From assembly GCA_948144175.1 (NCBI GenBank), contig CANXME010000897.1:62001-126000 (forward strand): DNA of 64,000 nt. Reading direction: 5' to 3'. The notes under the pieces are model-generated. The model did no database searches, was not told the origin of the DNA, and saw only the letters and a list, made by a program, of their open reading frames with translations. Source of the DNA: Closterium sp. NIES-65 (lineage: Eukaryota; Streptophyta; Zygnematophyceae; Desmidiales; Closteriaceae). Of the stretch, positions 23,101 through 36,000 are shown piece by piece (position 1 is the first letter of the stretch; each line of letters begins with the position of its first letter). The translations under genes and the position numbers were made by a program.

Positions 23101-26100
23101 TGGTTGTCGACGACTACACGCGCTACACCACGGTCTTCCCCTTGCGTACCAAGGGTGAGGTCCCTGATGTTTTGATCCCCTGGATCCGCGCTGCTCGTCT
23201 CCAGCTCCGCCAGAGGTTCCAGTCAGACTTTCTTGTCCTACGTCTGCAATCTGACAGAGGTGGCGAGTTTTCCTCTGACCTCCTGGCAGCCTACTGTGCG
23301 GAGCACGGCATCCGCCAGACGTTCACTCTCCCGGCCTCTCCGCAACAGAATGGGGTTGCTGAGCGCCGCATTGGTCTTGTCATGGAGGTCGCTCGTACCT
23401 CCATGATCCATGCGGCTGCCCCCCATTTCATGTGGCCGTTTGCAGTGCCATACGCCGCGCGTTCGCTCAACCTCTGGCAACGAGTCTCTGTTCCAGAAAC
23501 CTCGCCTACCCTGCGTTGGACGGGGGAGGTTGGTGATGCGTCGGTGTTCCGCGTCTGGGGATGTCGAGCCTTTATCCGCGATACGTCCGCGGACAAGCTC
23601 TCCTCCTGTGCCGTTCCCTGTGTCTTCCTTGGCTTTGTCCCTGACGCGCCTGGCTGGCAGTTTTACCACCCCGCCTCGCGCCGGGTCTTCGCCTCTCAGG
23701 ACGTCACCTTTGACAAGTCGGTACCCTTTTACCGTCTCTTCCCCTACCGCACTACCCCGCTCCCCCCCCCACCGCTCTTCCTCACCCCAGGTGTCCCATC
23801 GGTAGACCCCCTCCCTCCCCAGGGTGCTGCTCCCTCAGGTGTTTCCCAGGTAGACCTGGTCGAGCCTGTCGAGGTAGCCGTTGACTCTGGTCCTGCGCGA
23901 GGTACTGAGTGTGCTGAGCCTGGTGGTGCTGGGTCTGGGGGCACTGAGCCTGTGGGTGCGGAGACTGGGGGTGCTGAGCCTGGGGGTGCGGAGACTGGGG
24001 GTGCTGAGCTCTGCCGCAGCCAAAGCCTCCCTCCCCTCGCCGGCTACGTGAGTGGTATGCTCGGCGCTGCAGCCTCTGGAGTGGAGCTCCTAGCGTTGAG
24101 GTCCCGCCGGCTGGAGGCCCTGCTCCTGGAGGTGCTGCTGGTCCTACTGGAGGTCCTGGAGCTGGAGGTTATGGAGCTGCTGGAGGTTCTGGAGCTGCTG
24201 GAGGTTCTGGAGCTGCTGGAGGTGCTGCCGGTGCTGGTGGAGGCTCTGGAGCTGCCGGAGGTGCTGCTGGTGCTGGTTCGGCTGGAGGTTCTGGTGCTGT
24301 CTCTGCTGCTTCTGGGGGCACTTCACGGCCGCTGTCGTACTTCGTTCCGCTCCTTCAGCAGGTTCTTGGTCAGCCGCCTCCTCCTAGTCCTCCTCCCTCC
24401 TTAGAGTGTCCTCCGCCTGTCCAATCGCAGTCCCAGCTCCCGCCTGCCTCGCCACTTCCTGGTCCTTCTCCCTACACTGGTCCTACAAGCGGTCTTACAG
24501 AGCGTCGTGAGCCTGAGTCTCGTCCTATGTCGCCTGTGCCGCGTCCTGTATCACCTGTTCGTGCTGCTCGCACTGGTCGCCGTGGTCAGCGTGAGCGTCC
24601 TCCACCTGTGCCTGGCACACACTTTATGACTCTGCGTCCTTCCATTGCTCCACAGCGTGTCCCTTTGCCGTCTCCTCCTGAGTCCTCTCTTCCTGTCCTT
24701 GCTGACCCGGAGTCTGATTCTCTTCGTGCTGCCAGTCCTGCTGTCACGCGTCTACTGGCCACTGCTGTCACTGATCATTCCTTTGAGTCTGCTGCTGCGT
24801 CTGCCCTAGTTGCTGAGCTTGTCGACTTTGCTGCTCGCTTTCGTCTAGACTACGCTGCGAGTCTTGTTGCTGAGTCTAAGTCTATCTGACCTCCGTCCGT
24901 CGGGGGTGAGTCTGCTCTAGGCACGGACGTCCTTGAGGACAGGCAGGAGGACCTTGAGTGTCTTGCAGCCGCTGCGCCTCATCTCGTTTCCATGCTGATT
25001 GCCCCTGAGGGAGACCCGGATGCTCCAGACATCCCGACCCCGCGCTCTTATACTGAGGCGATCGCGGGTGAGTACTCCTCTCAGTGGCTGTCAGCCATGG
25101 ACGCAGAGATGGCATCCCGGAAGTCCACTGGCATTTACGTTGACGAGGTTCCCCCTCCTGGGGCGAACATCGTCAGTGGCATGTGGATTTTCAGGGTGAA
25201 GCGGCCGCCGGGCTCTCCGCCTGTCTTCAAGGCTCGTTACGTTGCTCGAGGCTTCAGTCAGCGAGAGGGAGTAGACTTCTTTCAGACCTTCTCCCCCACC
25301 CCGAAGATGACCACTCTTCGCATGCTACTGCACGTTGCTGCTCAGCGTGGCTACGAGCTTCACTCTCTTCACTTCAACACAGCTTTCTTGCAGGGCAGCC
25401 TGCACGAGGAGATCTGGCTGCGCCGCCCTCCTGGCTTCACTGGGTCGTTTCCTCCTGGTACCCAGTGGAGCCTCCGGCGGCCGGTCTACGGTCTCCGCCA
25501 GGCGCCACGTGAGTGGCACGACACACTGAGGACTACTCTTGCGGCACTTGGGTTCGCGCCCTCTACTGCTGACCCATCGCTGTTTCTGCGCACCGACACT
25601 TCACTGCCGCCGTTCGACATCCTCGTGTACGTCGACGACTTGGTCTTTGCCACTGCTGACACTGATGCTCTCGCCCACGTGAAGTTGGAGCTGCAGAAGA
25701 GACACACGTGCACATACCTGGGTGAACTGCGCAGCTACCTTGGCTTGCATATCACCCGGGACAGAGCACGCCGCACCATCACACTGACTCAGTCCCACAT
25801 TGTGCAGCAGGTCCTTCAGCGCTTCGGCTTCACCTGGTCCTCAGCACAGGCCACTCCTCTGGCTATAGGTCACTCGCTCTCAGCTCTGCTTTCGGATGAG
25901 TCCGTAGAGCCGAGTGGTCCTTACCCAGAGCTAGTTGGTTGCCTCATGTACCTGATGACTTGCACTCGTCCTGCCCTAGCATACCCTCTTGGCCTTCTGG
26001 CCTGCTATGTGGCTCCTGGCAGGCACCGAAAGGTGCACTGGGATGCTGCAAAGAGGGTATTGCGCTACTTGTGCAGTACATCGGGCATGGGGCTCGTGCT

Positions 26101-26961
26101 TGGAGGAGGGAGCTCAGATGTTCTCACTGGGCACTCAGACGCTTCTTGGGTTGACGACCAGGCTACTCAGCGGTCGTCACAGGGTTACACCTTCAGCCTT
26201 GGCTCTGGTTCAGTTTCTAGGCATTCTACTTGCTTGTCTTCTGTTCTCAGCTCCAGTTGTGAGGCTGAGATCTCGCCACAGCCATGGCTGCACAGGAGCT
26301 ACGCTGGCTCACCTACCTGCTGACCGACTTGGGAGAGCGGCCTAGTTCTCCTCCAGTGCTGTACGTCGACAACAAGGTTGTCATTGCCTTGTGTGAGGAG
26401 CACAGACTGGAGCACAGAACGAAGCACATTGCTCTCCGTTACTTCCTGGCTCGAGAGCTGCAGCAGCACGGTCAGCTTCGTCTGCGTTACGTGGCCACTC
26501 AGGCCAACACCGCTGATATATTCACCAAGGCACTTTAGCCTGGTGATCATCAGCGCTTCTGCACTATGCTGGGGCTGGTGCCCACTTTTCCTCACTTACT
26601 GTAGGCTTTGCCTGTACTGTGATCTCTATATATATATACCTGCCTGTTTGCTTTGCTAGGTTGAGATCACCTTGCTGTTTGTGTTGCATATATCCCTCTG
26701 CATGTGAACTGGCCCTGAGGCCCTCTGCTTGTGCTCAGAGTGTGTGGTGACGTTGTGATCCACCCTGAGCTTGTTTGCCTTTCTTGACTGGTCTTGTGAC
26801 CCCTTGCTCTCCCCCACTTTGCCTATGGGGGTGTGTCAAACATCGTATATGTGTTATTGCTGTGTAGGCTATAGTGGGTTAGCCTTTAAGGGGTACACAA
26901 CTCTAGGGTTTCATACTTGTACTCCAATGTTCCATAGTTCAATCACTTCTGGATTCTGATA
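20105..26961 (+). mobile_element. Copia-C LTR retrotransposon, decayed
   Basis: The 5' LTR is 20105-20232 (TGTCAAACAT to TTCTGACA) and the 3' LTR 26834-26961 (ending TTCTGATA, one mutated base). The target duplication is GGGAC (20100-20104 and 26962-26966). The LTRs are 128 bp and differ at five positions, making this the oldest of the four complete plus-strand elements. Primer site TGGTATTAAGAGC starts at 20233. The 3' untranslated region ends CCTATGGGGGTG as in B. Confidence 0.92.
20905..26538 (+). pseudogene. Copia-C gag-pol remnants
   Basis: Gag starts MATPSILTFDAEGRPIKF (20905). A frameshift in the glycine tract (about 21780-21900) moves the reading to another frame, which contains the knuckle-like CGKFHTAQRCFF, protease FTLDSGASRCFF (about 22398) and then a stop at 22821. 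Integrase resumes at 23142 (LQSDRGGEFSSD, PQQNGVAERR). RT is at 24992-26323 with YVDD at 25628-25639, and RNase H finishes at 26284-26538 in yet another frame. At least three frame changes and several stops make it defunct. Confidence 0.88.
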
Positions 26962-26966
26962 GGGAC

Positions 26967-27882
26967 CAGGATCGCAAGCTAGCTACACAAATTGCTAGCC
27001 CCTAGTAGTGGATGTAACATATTGGCGATGGCGAAATACTTAAAAGCGGAGCGCTTGAAAAGAGGTACAAAGAGCGAGGAGGGTGCCTAGATCTTCAGGA
27101 GAGCGTGGTTAGGAGGGAGGACAAAGAACTAGGCGATCTAAACTAACTGCTGAGAACGTGGGAGGCAGAGCATTTGTACGACGGGGTGGGGAGCGGGTGG
27201 AGGGGGGGGAGGGGGATGAGGGGTTGAGGGTAATTTGAGGTTCGGTATGCTGATGTGTGGATAAGGGAGGCTGTGAGTGTTGATTCTGTTTTTGTTCCTG
27301 CAACGATTGGTTCGAACAATTCGCTAGGCTCGGCTGAGTCGATTAGGAGATATGGGTGGTTACCACAGGTGTGATGTGGCACGTTCTGTATTTTAGGTTG
27401 GGGTGATCTACTGGGCTTGGCGTAGCTGTGATTGGTTGGCTTTCTTCACTTCCCATGCTTACGTGTACATTTGACGCTGTACTTGTACGGGAAATTTTGA
27501 TTCATGTTTTCACGATGTCAACGACATTTGTTGCCTCGTTTTCCCTCTCCTCGCTAGCTGTCATGTGGGTTCGTCAGTTTCGTGAGAAATACTCACAGAC
27601 TTGGTTTGGTGAACTCTGTCAGCAACTTAATGATGAATAGCATACAATCGCTCTGAACCACTCTTTATTTCGGATCCAACCAGCCTACTCGAACTTTTTT
27701 GCGGCTAACAGCTTTGCGTGACTGAAATGTTTATGTTGCGTGACTTTTCTGTCACGGATGTGTCCTACGAAAATGTGACATTACCGTCACGTTTTCTCTG
27801 GGATGTTTTGTATGTGTTCAAGGACGTTCTGTACGCTTTTTCGTAGAAAAACCTACGGGAGCCAAAATTATGCGTTCGACTT
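26967..27882. other. No gene recognised
   Basis: Unique-looking sequence between Copia-C and the copy B middle fragment. A GTGAC/GTCAC-rich patch at 27715-27810 resembles 18577-18720. Confidence 0.35.
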
Positions 27883-28127
27883 TTCCGCATGGCGGCGCGC
27901 GACGGCAACGAGATGGCGCGCGGCGCGGGGTACTTGGGGGAGATGGAGTTTGACGGCAAGGCGCTGCCACTGCTGTCCGTGGGCAGCAAATATACGCTGC
28001 CCGGCGGGCTGACGCTGGCGTTCACGGGGTACGAGAAGCAGGGTGGCGGGTTCTTCGACGTGGACGCGTACTCGCTGGAGGTGGACAGGTTGATCAAGCT
28101 GGACGTGAAGCTGCGGCCCGCGCATCC
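27883..28127 (+). pseudogene. Root-cap gene B, middle fragment
   Basis: From TTCCGCATGGCGG onward the frame matches copy A (2820-3064): FRMAARDGNEMARGAGYL, then PLLSVGSKYTLPGG, GYEKQGGGFFDVDAY and LDVKLRPAHP. The roughly 190 bases that precede this in copy A (FDFNG to KHS) are absent, so the fragment has an unexplained left break. On the right it is interrupted at RPAHP by a 2-kb terminal-inverted-repeat element. Differences from copy A are few and mostly silent, suggesting recent duplication or past function. Confidence 0.75.
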
Positions 28128-30130
28128 GCATCGCGAAAAAGGGCTCGCCATAAAGCTGCGGGAATGTTGCAAAAATGATACTTTTTGGATACCTTGGTTT
28201 TGCAACTTTCCAGTTATGGTCAAATGTTGCTGAGATCGTGGTTGCGGAAAAGTTGCGAAAAAGTTGCATTCCTGCAACTTTCCCGCAACACAACCGCAAC
28301 TTATCGGACAATCTTTGGACACGTTGCGTATACATTTCAGTCACATGTATGCAGTTTCACCACCTGCCGCGTGGCCTGCGCACAGTTTCGACTTCGAAGT
28401 GTACGTACGCTGGTACGTACGTGAAGATTTTTTGCCACGTAAGCAAAGATATTTGTGCCAGGTGTCATTCTCGATATGTGTACGGCAACTTGCCATGTGG
28501 ACCAATCAGACATGACCTTTAAGTGTGCGAAGCTTGATTTCTACAAGCCGCCGTTTTGCCTGAACTGCACAAGCGGAGATTTCGTTTCACTGGCTGATTG
28601 TTATTGCTAATTTCTATGTATACATTCGTCTGCAACACAATATTTGTGACATTTGCGTACATACTTCTGAAGTATACACTTTGCGATAACACAGCAGAAC
28701 AACGAACACAGCTAGACCCAAGTATTTAAACGTAGCTAAACATCTTATATGAAGGGCACACATGGCGAAAAAATGTGTCGTTTTAACGCCTGCAAACAAA
28801 ACAATGACATAACGTTAAGACTTTGGTTAGTCATGTGCTTGTTCCCCACCTCAGTGACTTACCACCAGCGGGCCTTCACCGTCACTCATAACATTGCCTT
28901 ATATATGCTTGAGAGCTTCTGGGTATTGTTCAAACGCCTGGAAACATCTATTGACTTCCATGAACCCTGCAGGGGCGGGGAAAAAAGGAACTTACAAGCC
29001 ATCGCGACAGATCTGCACACATATCGGCAAGATACGAACAGATCGATTGCTCCCGAAGCATAACCCGTGAGAATAGATGAACGAGTTACAACCTAAGGCA
29101 CACGCACGGGAAAATGATAGCTTGGTTACGAGTTACAAAAAGCATGTGTAGCACACCTTTCGGCGCTTTTCGCGCGGAACCCGGCGATTCCGTTACTAGT
29201 CGCTGGTGCCACGTTCTCCGCCTGTAGAAAACGTTGCTGTGTAATCTGTAAAAGGATAGGGGAGGATTCGCAAGGGCCAAATTGATAACATGGGTCTGAG
29301 TTACAAGCTGTGGTAATAAAATGCAATAACACGTAGAAGTGATGTGGTCTTTAGGTAGACGCTAATTGTGCTAAGAGGACACTCAGAGGCAGGAGATGTG
29401 AAGAACCTTAGTCAGTTGTGTGAAAATGAGGCAGGTGACGGGTGTTTGGTCGGGAGAGAGTCATGCGCAGAGTGAGGGTAAGAAAGATAGATGCTTCTAG
29501 AGCTTGGAGGTGTGCTGAAGTGTCGTCAAAATATGCCGTTGATTTTTGCTGCAGGCAAGAGCACCCCAGTGATTGGTTAGTAAAAAATCATTAGGTTCGA
29601 CCACTTTGTTACGGGTTAGCTGAACCTTGGTCCGTGGAAGCCACGTCAGTACCCGAAATCTGAACACTTAGCACTGATTGGGTGTGACTGTGAACCCTTG
29701 TGCCTGTTGCCAGCTCCGATTCCTGGTTGAACCTTGGCGACGGTCGTGCGGTCTGTATCCACGTTACCGTGTTCGCAACTTTCGAGAATGCTAACCTAAT
29801 TTGTGCCAAGTGTTCATCTATCGGACACCTGCAGTTTCACAGCAAGGGAGACTCCCACATTTTGGTCATGACCAGGTGTGCTGTTCGGTGCCGAGGTGTC
29901 GAATTTGATGCTAGAAATATGCGGTCTGAGAAACCCACGAATCCGAAAATCACGCCTCGGGTTACCCACGTATCCAAAATTCGCGGCTCGGTTACCCCGT
30001 GTATCCTAAGTTTGTGTGAGTTGCTTTTTTCAGTCTATGCTTTTTGGATACATTCAGGATACAAGTCAGCAACTTTCCTGCAGCTTTCAGACTTTAACTC
30101 GAAAATTGGCCAAACCCTTTTTCGCGATGC
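28128..30130. mobile_element. Terminal-inverted-repeat DNA element splitting root-cap gene B
   Basis: The left end GCATCGCGAAAAAGGG (28128-28143) reappears inverted at 30115-30130. Removing the span joins RPAHP to LLQTKADAQ, exactly as in uninterrupted copy A. Subterminal AAAGCTGCRGGAAWGTTGC is also inverted at both ends. The target duplication is at most CG (2 bp) or none, so the superfamily is unclear. Internal GTTGC/GCAAC repeats occur and I see no transposase, so it is probably non-autonomous. Confidence 0.7.
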
Positions 30131-30449
30131 GCTGCTGCAGACGAAGGCGGACGCGCAGACGCACATCAACCTGCACTTCGCGAGCGTGGAGCGCACCCCC
30201 GCCATGCACGGCATCATGGGGCAGACGTACCGCGAGGGCCGGCGGAAACGCGCGTTGGAGTACACGTCGCTGTCGGTACTGCTGCGGCGGTCGTTCGCGG
30301 CGGACGGCGTGGAGGGCCGAGGGTACCTGGACGGCGAGGTGAAGGACTACCGAACGTCCAGCGTCATGTCCGCCGACTGCCTCTACACCGCGTTCGACGG
30401 CCACACGCTACCACCCATCAACGAGGCCAACGGCGTGCTCGTGGTGTGA
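30131..30449 (+). pseudogene. Root-cap gene B, C-terminal fragment
   Basis: The frame reads LLQTKADAQTHINLHFAS, VERTPAMHGIMGQTYREG, RGYLDGEVKDYRTSS and ADCLYTAFDGHTLPP, ending TGA at 30447. It contains the conserved HGxxGQTYR and ADC motifs of Root_cap. It shows what copy A looked like before Copia-A inserted. Confidence 0.78.
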
Positions 30450-32034
30450 TTCCTGGGGTATTTAGTAAGATTTAATACATGGATGGACGTTTGGAGTGCT
30501 TGATCGCTGTGGTGTTCAGTCCTAAGTTCCTTTTTTTCACGGCCCCAGGGTGGGAGCCTTTCTGTGTTGCGTTGGTCGTCAATAATGACTGTACGTCAAG
30601 ATATAATTCTGTGATGATTCCTTACCCCAACTCAGGAAACTCAAAGTTTGACTGAATTGTGTCAGTTTTGGACATTGGCTGATTTTCTCTCGACGCTAAT
30701 GTGCTTAGACCTTGTAGGCAATGTCGTAGACACAACGCGTTATCTCCATTATGTGTGAGGTCGCTTAACCTGATTCAAGTATGTATGATCATCCAGTCGT
30801 CTTGCTTCTCTATGGCGGAAGCAGTAGGATTTTTGTGGTCTGATTAGAAGGCGTCTACCCTGTTGGCCTCGTTATCAATTCCTACTCATCATTGGGCCTC
30901 TCAGCTCAGTACCATCGCGCTTTGGCTGGATGACCACGGTGGGATGGGATGGTTTCGAGCAGTGGCGGCGGCGGCGCTGATAGGCGAATCGCCGCCACGA
31001 GCATCTCAGACAGGAGGGGACGAAGTGATATGTGATAGGATGGTAGGTTGGGACTGGTTGGGATGGGTTGACGTGGGATCGATTGGATGTGAGCGGAGTT
31101 GCTCGTCATCAGGTCTGTCAACTCATTGACTCGCGAATTGACAGTTACGGCTGTCACGACAACAAATGAGCAACCCCGCCCCCGCACCGCACCGCACCCG
31201 ACCAGGGGTTGCTGGCTTGTTTCTTGGTCAGTGCTTGGTTGTTTTTTTGTCTGCTGCCAGGCTGGTTGAGGTTGATGAGTGAAATGAAATGAAAATGAAA
31301 TGCTTCGACTGGAGCATCCCCTCTCCAACCTCTAGCTTTTAGTGATTTCCTTCAAATATAGGTTCTGATTCTAGGCCCAGCCACCTGGGCAGCCCCAGAG
31401 GTATATTCAACGGTTGGGATTAGCCCGGCCCTAATTTGGTTACCTCCCTGCTGTTGTTCAGCCCCAATGTGATTTTTTCCCAACCCACAAGCCCATGTCG
31501 TCCCACACCCCAACCAGGTGTCCACGCTCACATTCGTAGGCAGAATGTGCTTATATGGGAAAGTGGGTTTACATTCCCTCTCCATAGCAGCAGTTGACAA
31601 GCACAACTTACGGTAGCAAGACATATTCTGAAGGTAACTTAGGGAATACACCATTGACATCCTTCCCCACAACCAGTCTAAATTGGGAACACGCAATCAC
31701 ACAATCTTCGTAAGTCTCGATGGGCACTCTTTGATGATCGAGAAGATGAGTCTTGCTTCCGAAGTCACTACCAACACACCACCAGTCCGCTGCAGCGCTG
31801 CTGCAACCCAACTCCACCACACCCCACACCTAGACACCTACAAAAGATCACATGTGCAAAATATCTGTGCTGCCATCACTCTGGTTAGGGGTCAGCAGCA
31901 GCACAAACTTACCTACCACCAGGGCCTACCCGTAACCTGACTTGTTGAATTGCTGCTGCCGCCGCCAATCCACAGGAGTATCAGCAACACCTCTACCATC
32001 AAAACAAGCACTGGTACCACTACCACTACCACTG
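30450..32034. other. Intergenic, no gene recognised
   Basis: Separates root-cap copy B from the 3' end of the ANKRD13-like gene. GGGATGGGATGG motifs near 30945 and a TCAACTCATTGACTCGC stretch near 31117 echo the region downstream of copy A. The final part presumably holds the 3' untranslated region of the minus-strand gene. Confidence 0.4.
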
Positions 32035-32977
32035 CTAACCACCACCACCGCCACCAGCACTAGCACCAGCAGCACCAGCAGCGTCAGCAGCAGCAGCAGC
32101 AGCACTAGCACAACCACCACCAGCAGTAGCACCGGCAGCAGCACCACCACCACCACCAGCGCCAGCACTGGAGCTGCTGCTACCAGCAGCACCTGCCTTC
32201 CCTCCCTCTTTCTTCGCCCTAGCAGCAGCCCTAGCTCGGCGCCTCTTCTCTCTCTCCCTCCGCTTCCTCTCCTTCAGGTCAACCCACTTGTACTCCTCTG
32301 GAATGACAAAAGGATCAACAGCCCAATTATCCTCTTTCTCTCCTGCCCCCCCTCCTCCTCCTCCTCCTCCTCCTGCTCCTGCTGATGATGAAGCCCCTTT
32401 TTCCCCAGTGCCCTCCCCGCCACTGCTCCCCCCCTCTCCCCCACCCTTCCTCCTAGCCCATCCAAACCACGACCTCTTCCCTCCTTTTCTCCCACCCTCT
32501 CCTCCCCCTCCTCCTGCTCCTCCTCCTGATCCACCCCCCACATCCCTCTCCGGACTAGCAGTAGGAGTGTGAAACTCGTCTCCCTCCTCCCCACCCTCCT
32601 CCCCATCCCCCTCCTTCCCGCCTCTCCCATTCCGCCCTTTCCCCTCCCCTTCCTCCTCATCCTCCTCGCCCTCCCCATCCCACTCTGCATCCTCCTGAGC
32701 AAGAGCAAAGGCTTCTGGCAGAGGGGCGGGAGCGGCTCTGAACTCCTCGAATTTGGAAAAGGTGACAGACACGCGGACAGTGGGAACAACTGGTATGGCC
32801 ACCTGTAGACAGGGAGGAAGGGGAGACCCGGAGGAGGGGTGTGTGTTTGAGACACCTCAACAGCAGGCTTCTGAAAGAGGTGCGGTCGCAGCTCCAAATA
32901 TTTCCACTTTGGATAGAAGGTGACAGACACATGGACAGTGGAAACCACTGGTATGGCCACCTGTAGACAGGGAGGAG

Positions 32978-33032
<55 letters not shown>

Positions 33033-36000
33033 TTCGTGGGGAGGACGAGGGGAAGGGGAGGGGGAAGGGGGAATGGGATGGGGGTGGGGGAACGGGAGGG
33101 GAAATGGGGAAGTTGCAGAGTGCAAAAGGTGGTAGGAGAGTTGCATCAAGCTGCCTTAAGAAATGGATTTTGGAAAACGTGAGAGACACACAGAAACGTG
33201 AGAGAAACGTGAGGCGCCACTGGACTGGTCACATGTCTGTCGACATGTAGGAGGAGAAGACCGGGAGATGGGTTGGATATTGAGATGGGGATGGGGGAGG
33301 GGGGCTGGGGCTACACACACGTGGACAGTAGGCAGCACGAGCGGAAGAAAGCATTTTGGGTCGGGATTCTAATCGACAAAAGAAATGGCTGGTAGTCAGA
33401 GTGGGGGGTGGAAGGAAAGGGGAATAAGGCCGAGGTGAAAGGGAAGCGGGAGGGAAAGGGGGAGGGGGGGAAGTGGGGAGGGCGAAAGCAGGCCATGCAC
33501 CGCGCCTATACATGTTTTGAGACGTCTCAAAACATCTCTTTTATCGGGTGGGGAGGGCGAAAGCGGGCCATGCACCGCGCCTATACATCCCAAAACCCAT
33601 AGCGTCCATTCACCATGGCCCATTCCCACCAGCAGCACCCAGCAGCACCCACCTCACGGGCACCATCCCCGGTGGCAATTTCATGGTGAGAAATTCCTTC
33701 AACCGCTGCACCGCCTTCACTCGGTTCGATAGCAGGTCCAGCAGCGGCAGCAACTCCTTCATATCCAGAGGGAAATCCCTCGTCATCCACAGCACAGGTA
33801 CCGACCAGCACCGACAAGCACCCAGCAGCACCTTCCATCACCAACCATCACCTACCTTCACAGGGACCATCCCTGGGGGCAGCTTCATCGTAAGTAGCTC
33901 TTTCAACCGCTGCACCGCCTTCACTCGGTTTGAGAGAAGATCTAGCAGCGGCAGTAGCTCCTTCATATCCAGAGGAAAATCCCTCGTCATCCACAGCACA
34001 GGCTTCAGCCCCCGCCGATACTCACTCTCCCCTTCCTTCTCCGCGTATTCCTCCCCCTCTACCCCTCCCTCCCCCCCTCCCCCGCCCTGGCCGCTTCTCC
34101 CCGTGCTTCTCCCCTCGCCCTTCTCTCGTTTGCTGCCTTTCCCCGCACCCCCCTCCTCGTCCCTGCTGTCTCTCTCGCGGTCTGAGAAGCTTCGTGAGAG
34201 TTTTCTTTCCAGCTGCCGCTTGCTCTCTTTGGACTCTTCTTGCAACTCACTGTCACTCTCCACCTCCCTCTCCTCGCCTCCCATCCCCCCTCCCCCCCCC
34301 TCCCCCTCCTCCTCTCCCTCCCCCCCCTCCGCCTTCATTGTTTTTCCGCCTGGAAAACCAGCCTCCCCTTTTAGACCCCTCTGCACTCCCATCCTTTTCC
34401 TCATCCTTCTGCTTCTCCTTTTTCTTCTTGTCCTTATCCTTTTTTCCCCCCAACCACCCTCTCCTTCCCCCCCCATCCTCCTCCACCTCCCTCCCTGCAC
34501 TTGCCTCACTTTCCCCTCCCCTCTCCTTCCCCTTCCCACCTGCCTTTGAGCCCTTCCCTCCCTCAATCTGCTTCTCCCGCTCCTCCTGCCTCCCCTCCTC
34601 CCCCTCCTCGTCCTCCTCCTCCCCCATCCCTTCCACCTGAGCCAAAGCAGCTTTCAGCTGAGCCCTTTCCTCCTCTGTCAGTATACCGTTATAATCCTCC
34701 TCTTCCTCCTCCACTATCCCCTCTCCCCCCTCCCCTCCCTCGCCCTCCTCCTCCGCCGCTCCCTTCCCAGCATCCCCACCCTTCCCCTCCTTCCCCTCCT
34801 TCTCCTTCCCACCACTCCCCTTCTCCCCTCCCGCTTTCACCTCCTCTTTCCCTTTCCCTCCTTTCCCACCCCCTTTCCCACCACCCTTCCCTCCTCCATC
34901 CTCCCCTTCCTTCCCACTCCCCCCTTTCCCCGCTCCGCCCCTCCCCTTGACCTTCCCAGCCCCTTCCCCTAAAAACTCCTCATCTGTCATCGCGCCAGGC
35001 ACCTGTCTCGATCGAAACATGAAATGCACGTGCTGCATCTCATAAAGCATTGCCCTGTGCCCCGCAACTGTCTCCACCTTAGGCAACCCCCGCCAGGACA
35101 ACACCTGAGAGAGCTCCGCTTGCGAAACATCGATCCCCGCCTTGTACACGTTCGTCATGAACAGCGACTGCACCTCTGCTTTTAATTCGGCGTCGGTGGG
35201 AATCGAACCCGCGGCTTCAAGAGCGTCAAACGCCTCCTTGCGCTCGTGCTTCAGCACCAGCAGGGTGCCGGCTTTCAGCTTCCCATCTGGGCTGGGAGCG
35301 CCCATGAAGATCAGGCTCTGTGGCTTGCGCTTCACCCTGATGGAGGGAGCGATGCGGGGCGGGGAGGGGAGCAAGGATCCGATTCTTAGGTGCCTGAGAC
35401 ACAGGCTAGGCTAGGCTGGGAGCGCCCATGAAGATCAGGCTCTGTGGCTTGCGCTTCACCCTGGGGGGGGGAACGAAGGGAAGAGGAGGTGGGAAGGGGG
35501 GGAGAGGGTGAGGGGGGGGGGGGAGAAAGGATCTGGTTTTGGATCGCCGCAAAGACAGGATGGGAGCGCCCCTGAAGATCAGATCATGTGGCTTGCGCCT
35601 TGCGCTTCACCCTGGGGGTGGGAGAAGAGGTGGGGTGGGGGGAGTGGGGAGGGGAGGGAAGAGAGCGGGGAAGGGAGGGAAGGGTGGGAAAGAGCAGGGA
35701 TCAGTGTTGAGGCGCCTCAAAAGAAGGCAGGGCTGCCATGAAGATCAGGCTCTGTGGCTAGCGCTTCACCCAGCGGGGGAGTGAGACGAGGCGGCGGCGG
35801 GGGAGGTGGGGAGGAGAAGGAGCAGCAGCTAGATTTTACCAGCTCAACAGACACACAAACCTGAACCCGTCGAACCCCGCCAGGCCAGGGTCATGTCAGC
35901 CCTGAGCCGGGGTCCACGCTTCCAGATGCGGTAGGTGTCGCTGGGAGCGATTCTCGAGACGAAGGGAATGACGGAGGACTCAAAGGACCACGCGACCTCC

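Noticed and set aside
33548-34640. Plus-strand Ser/Pro-rich ORFs of 200-330 residues
   Set aside because: They are antisense shadows of the ANKRD13-like exon 3; conserved family motifs are on the minus strand.
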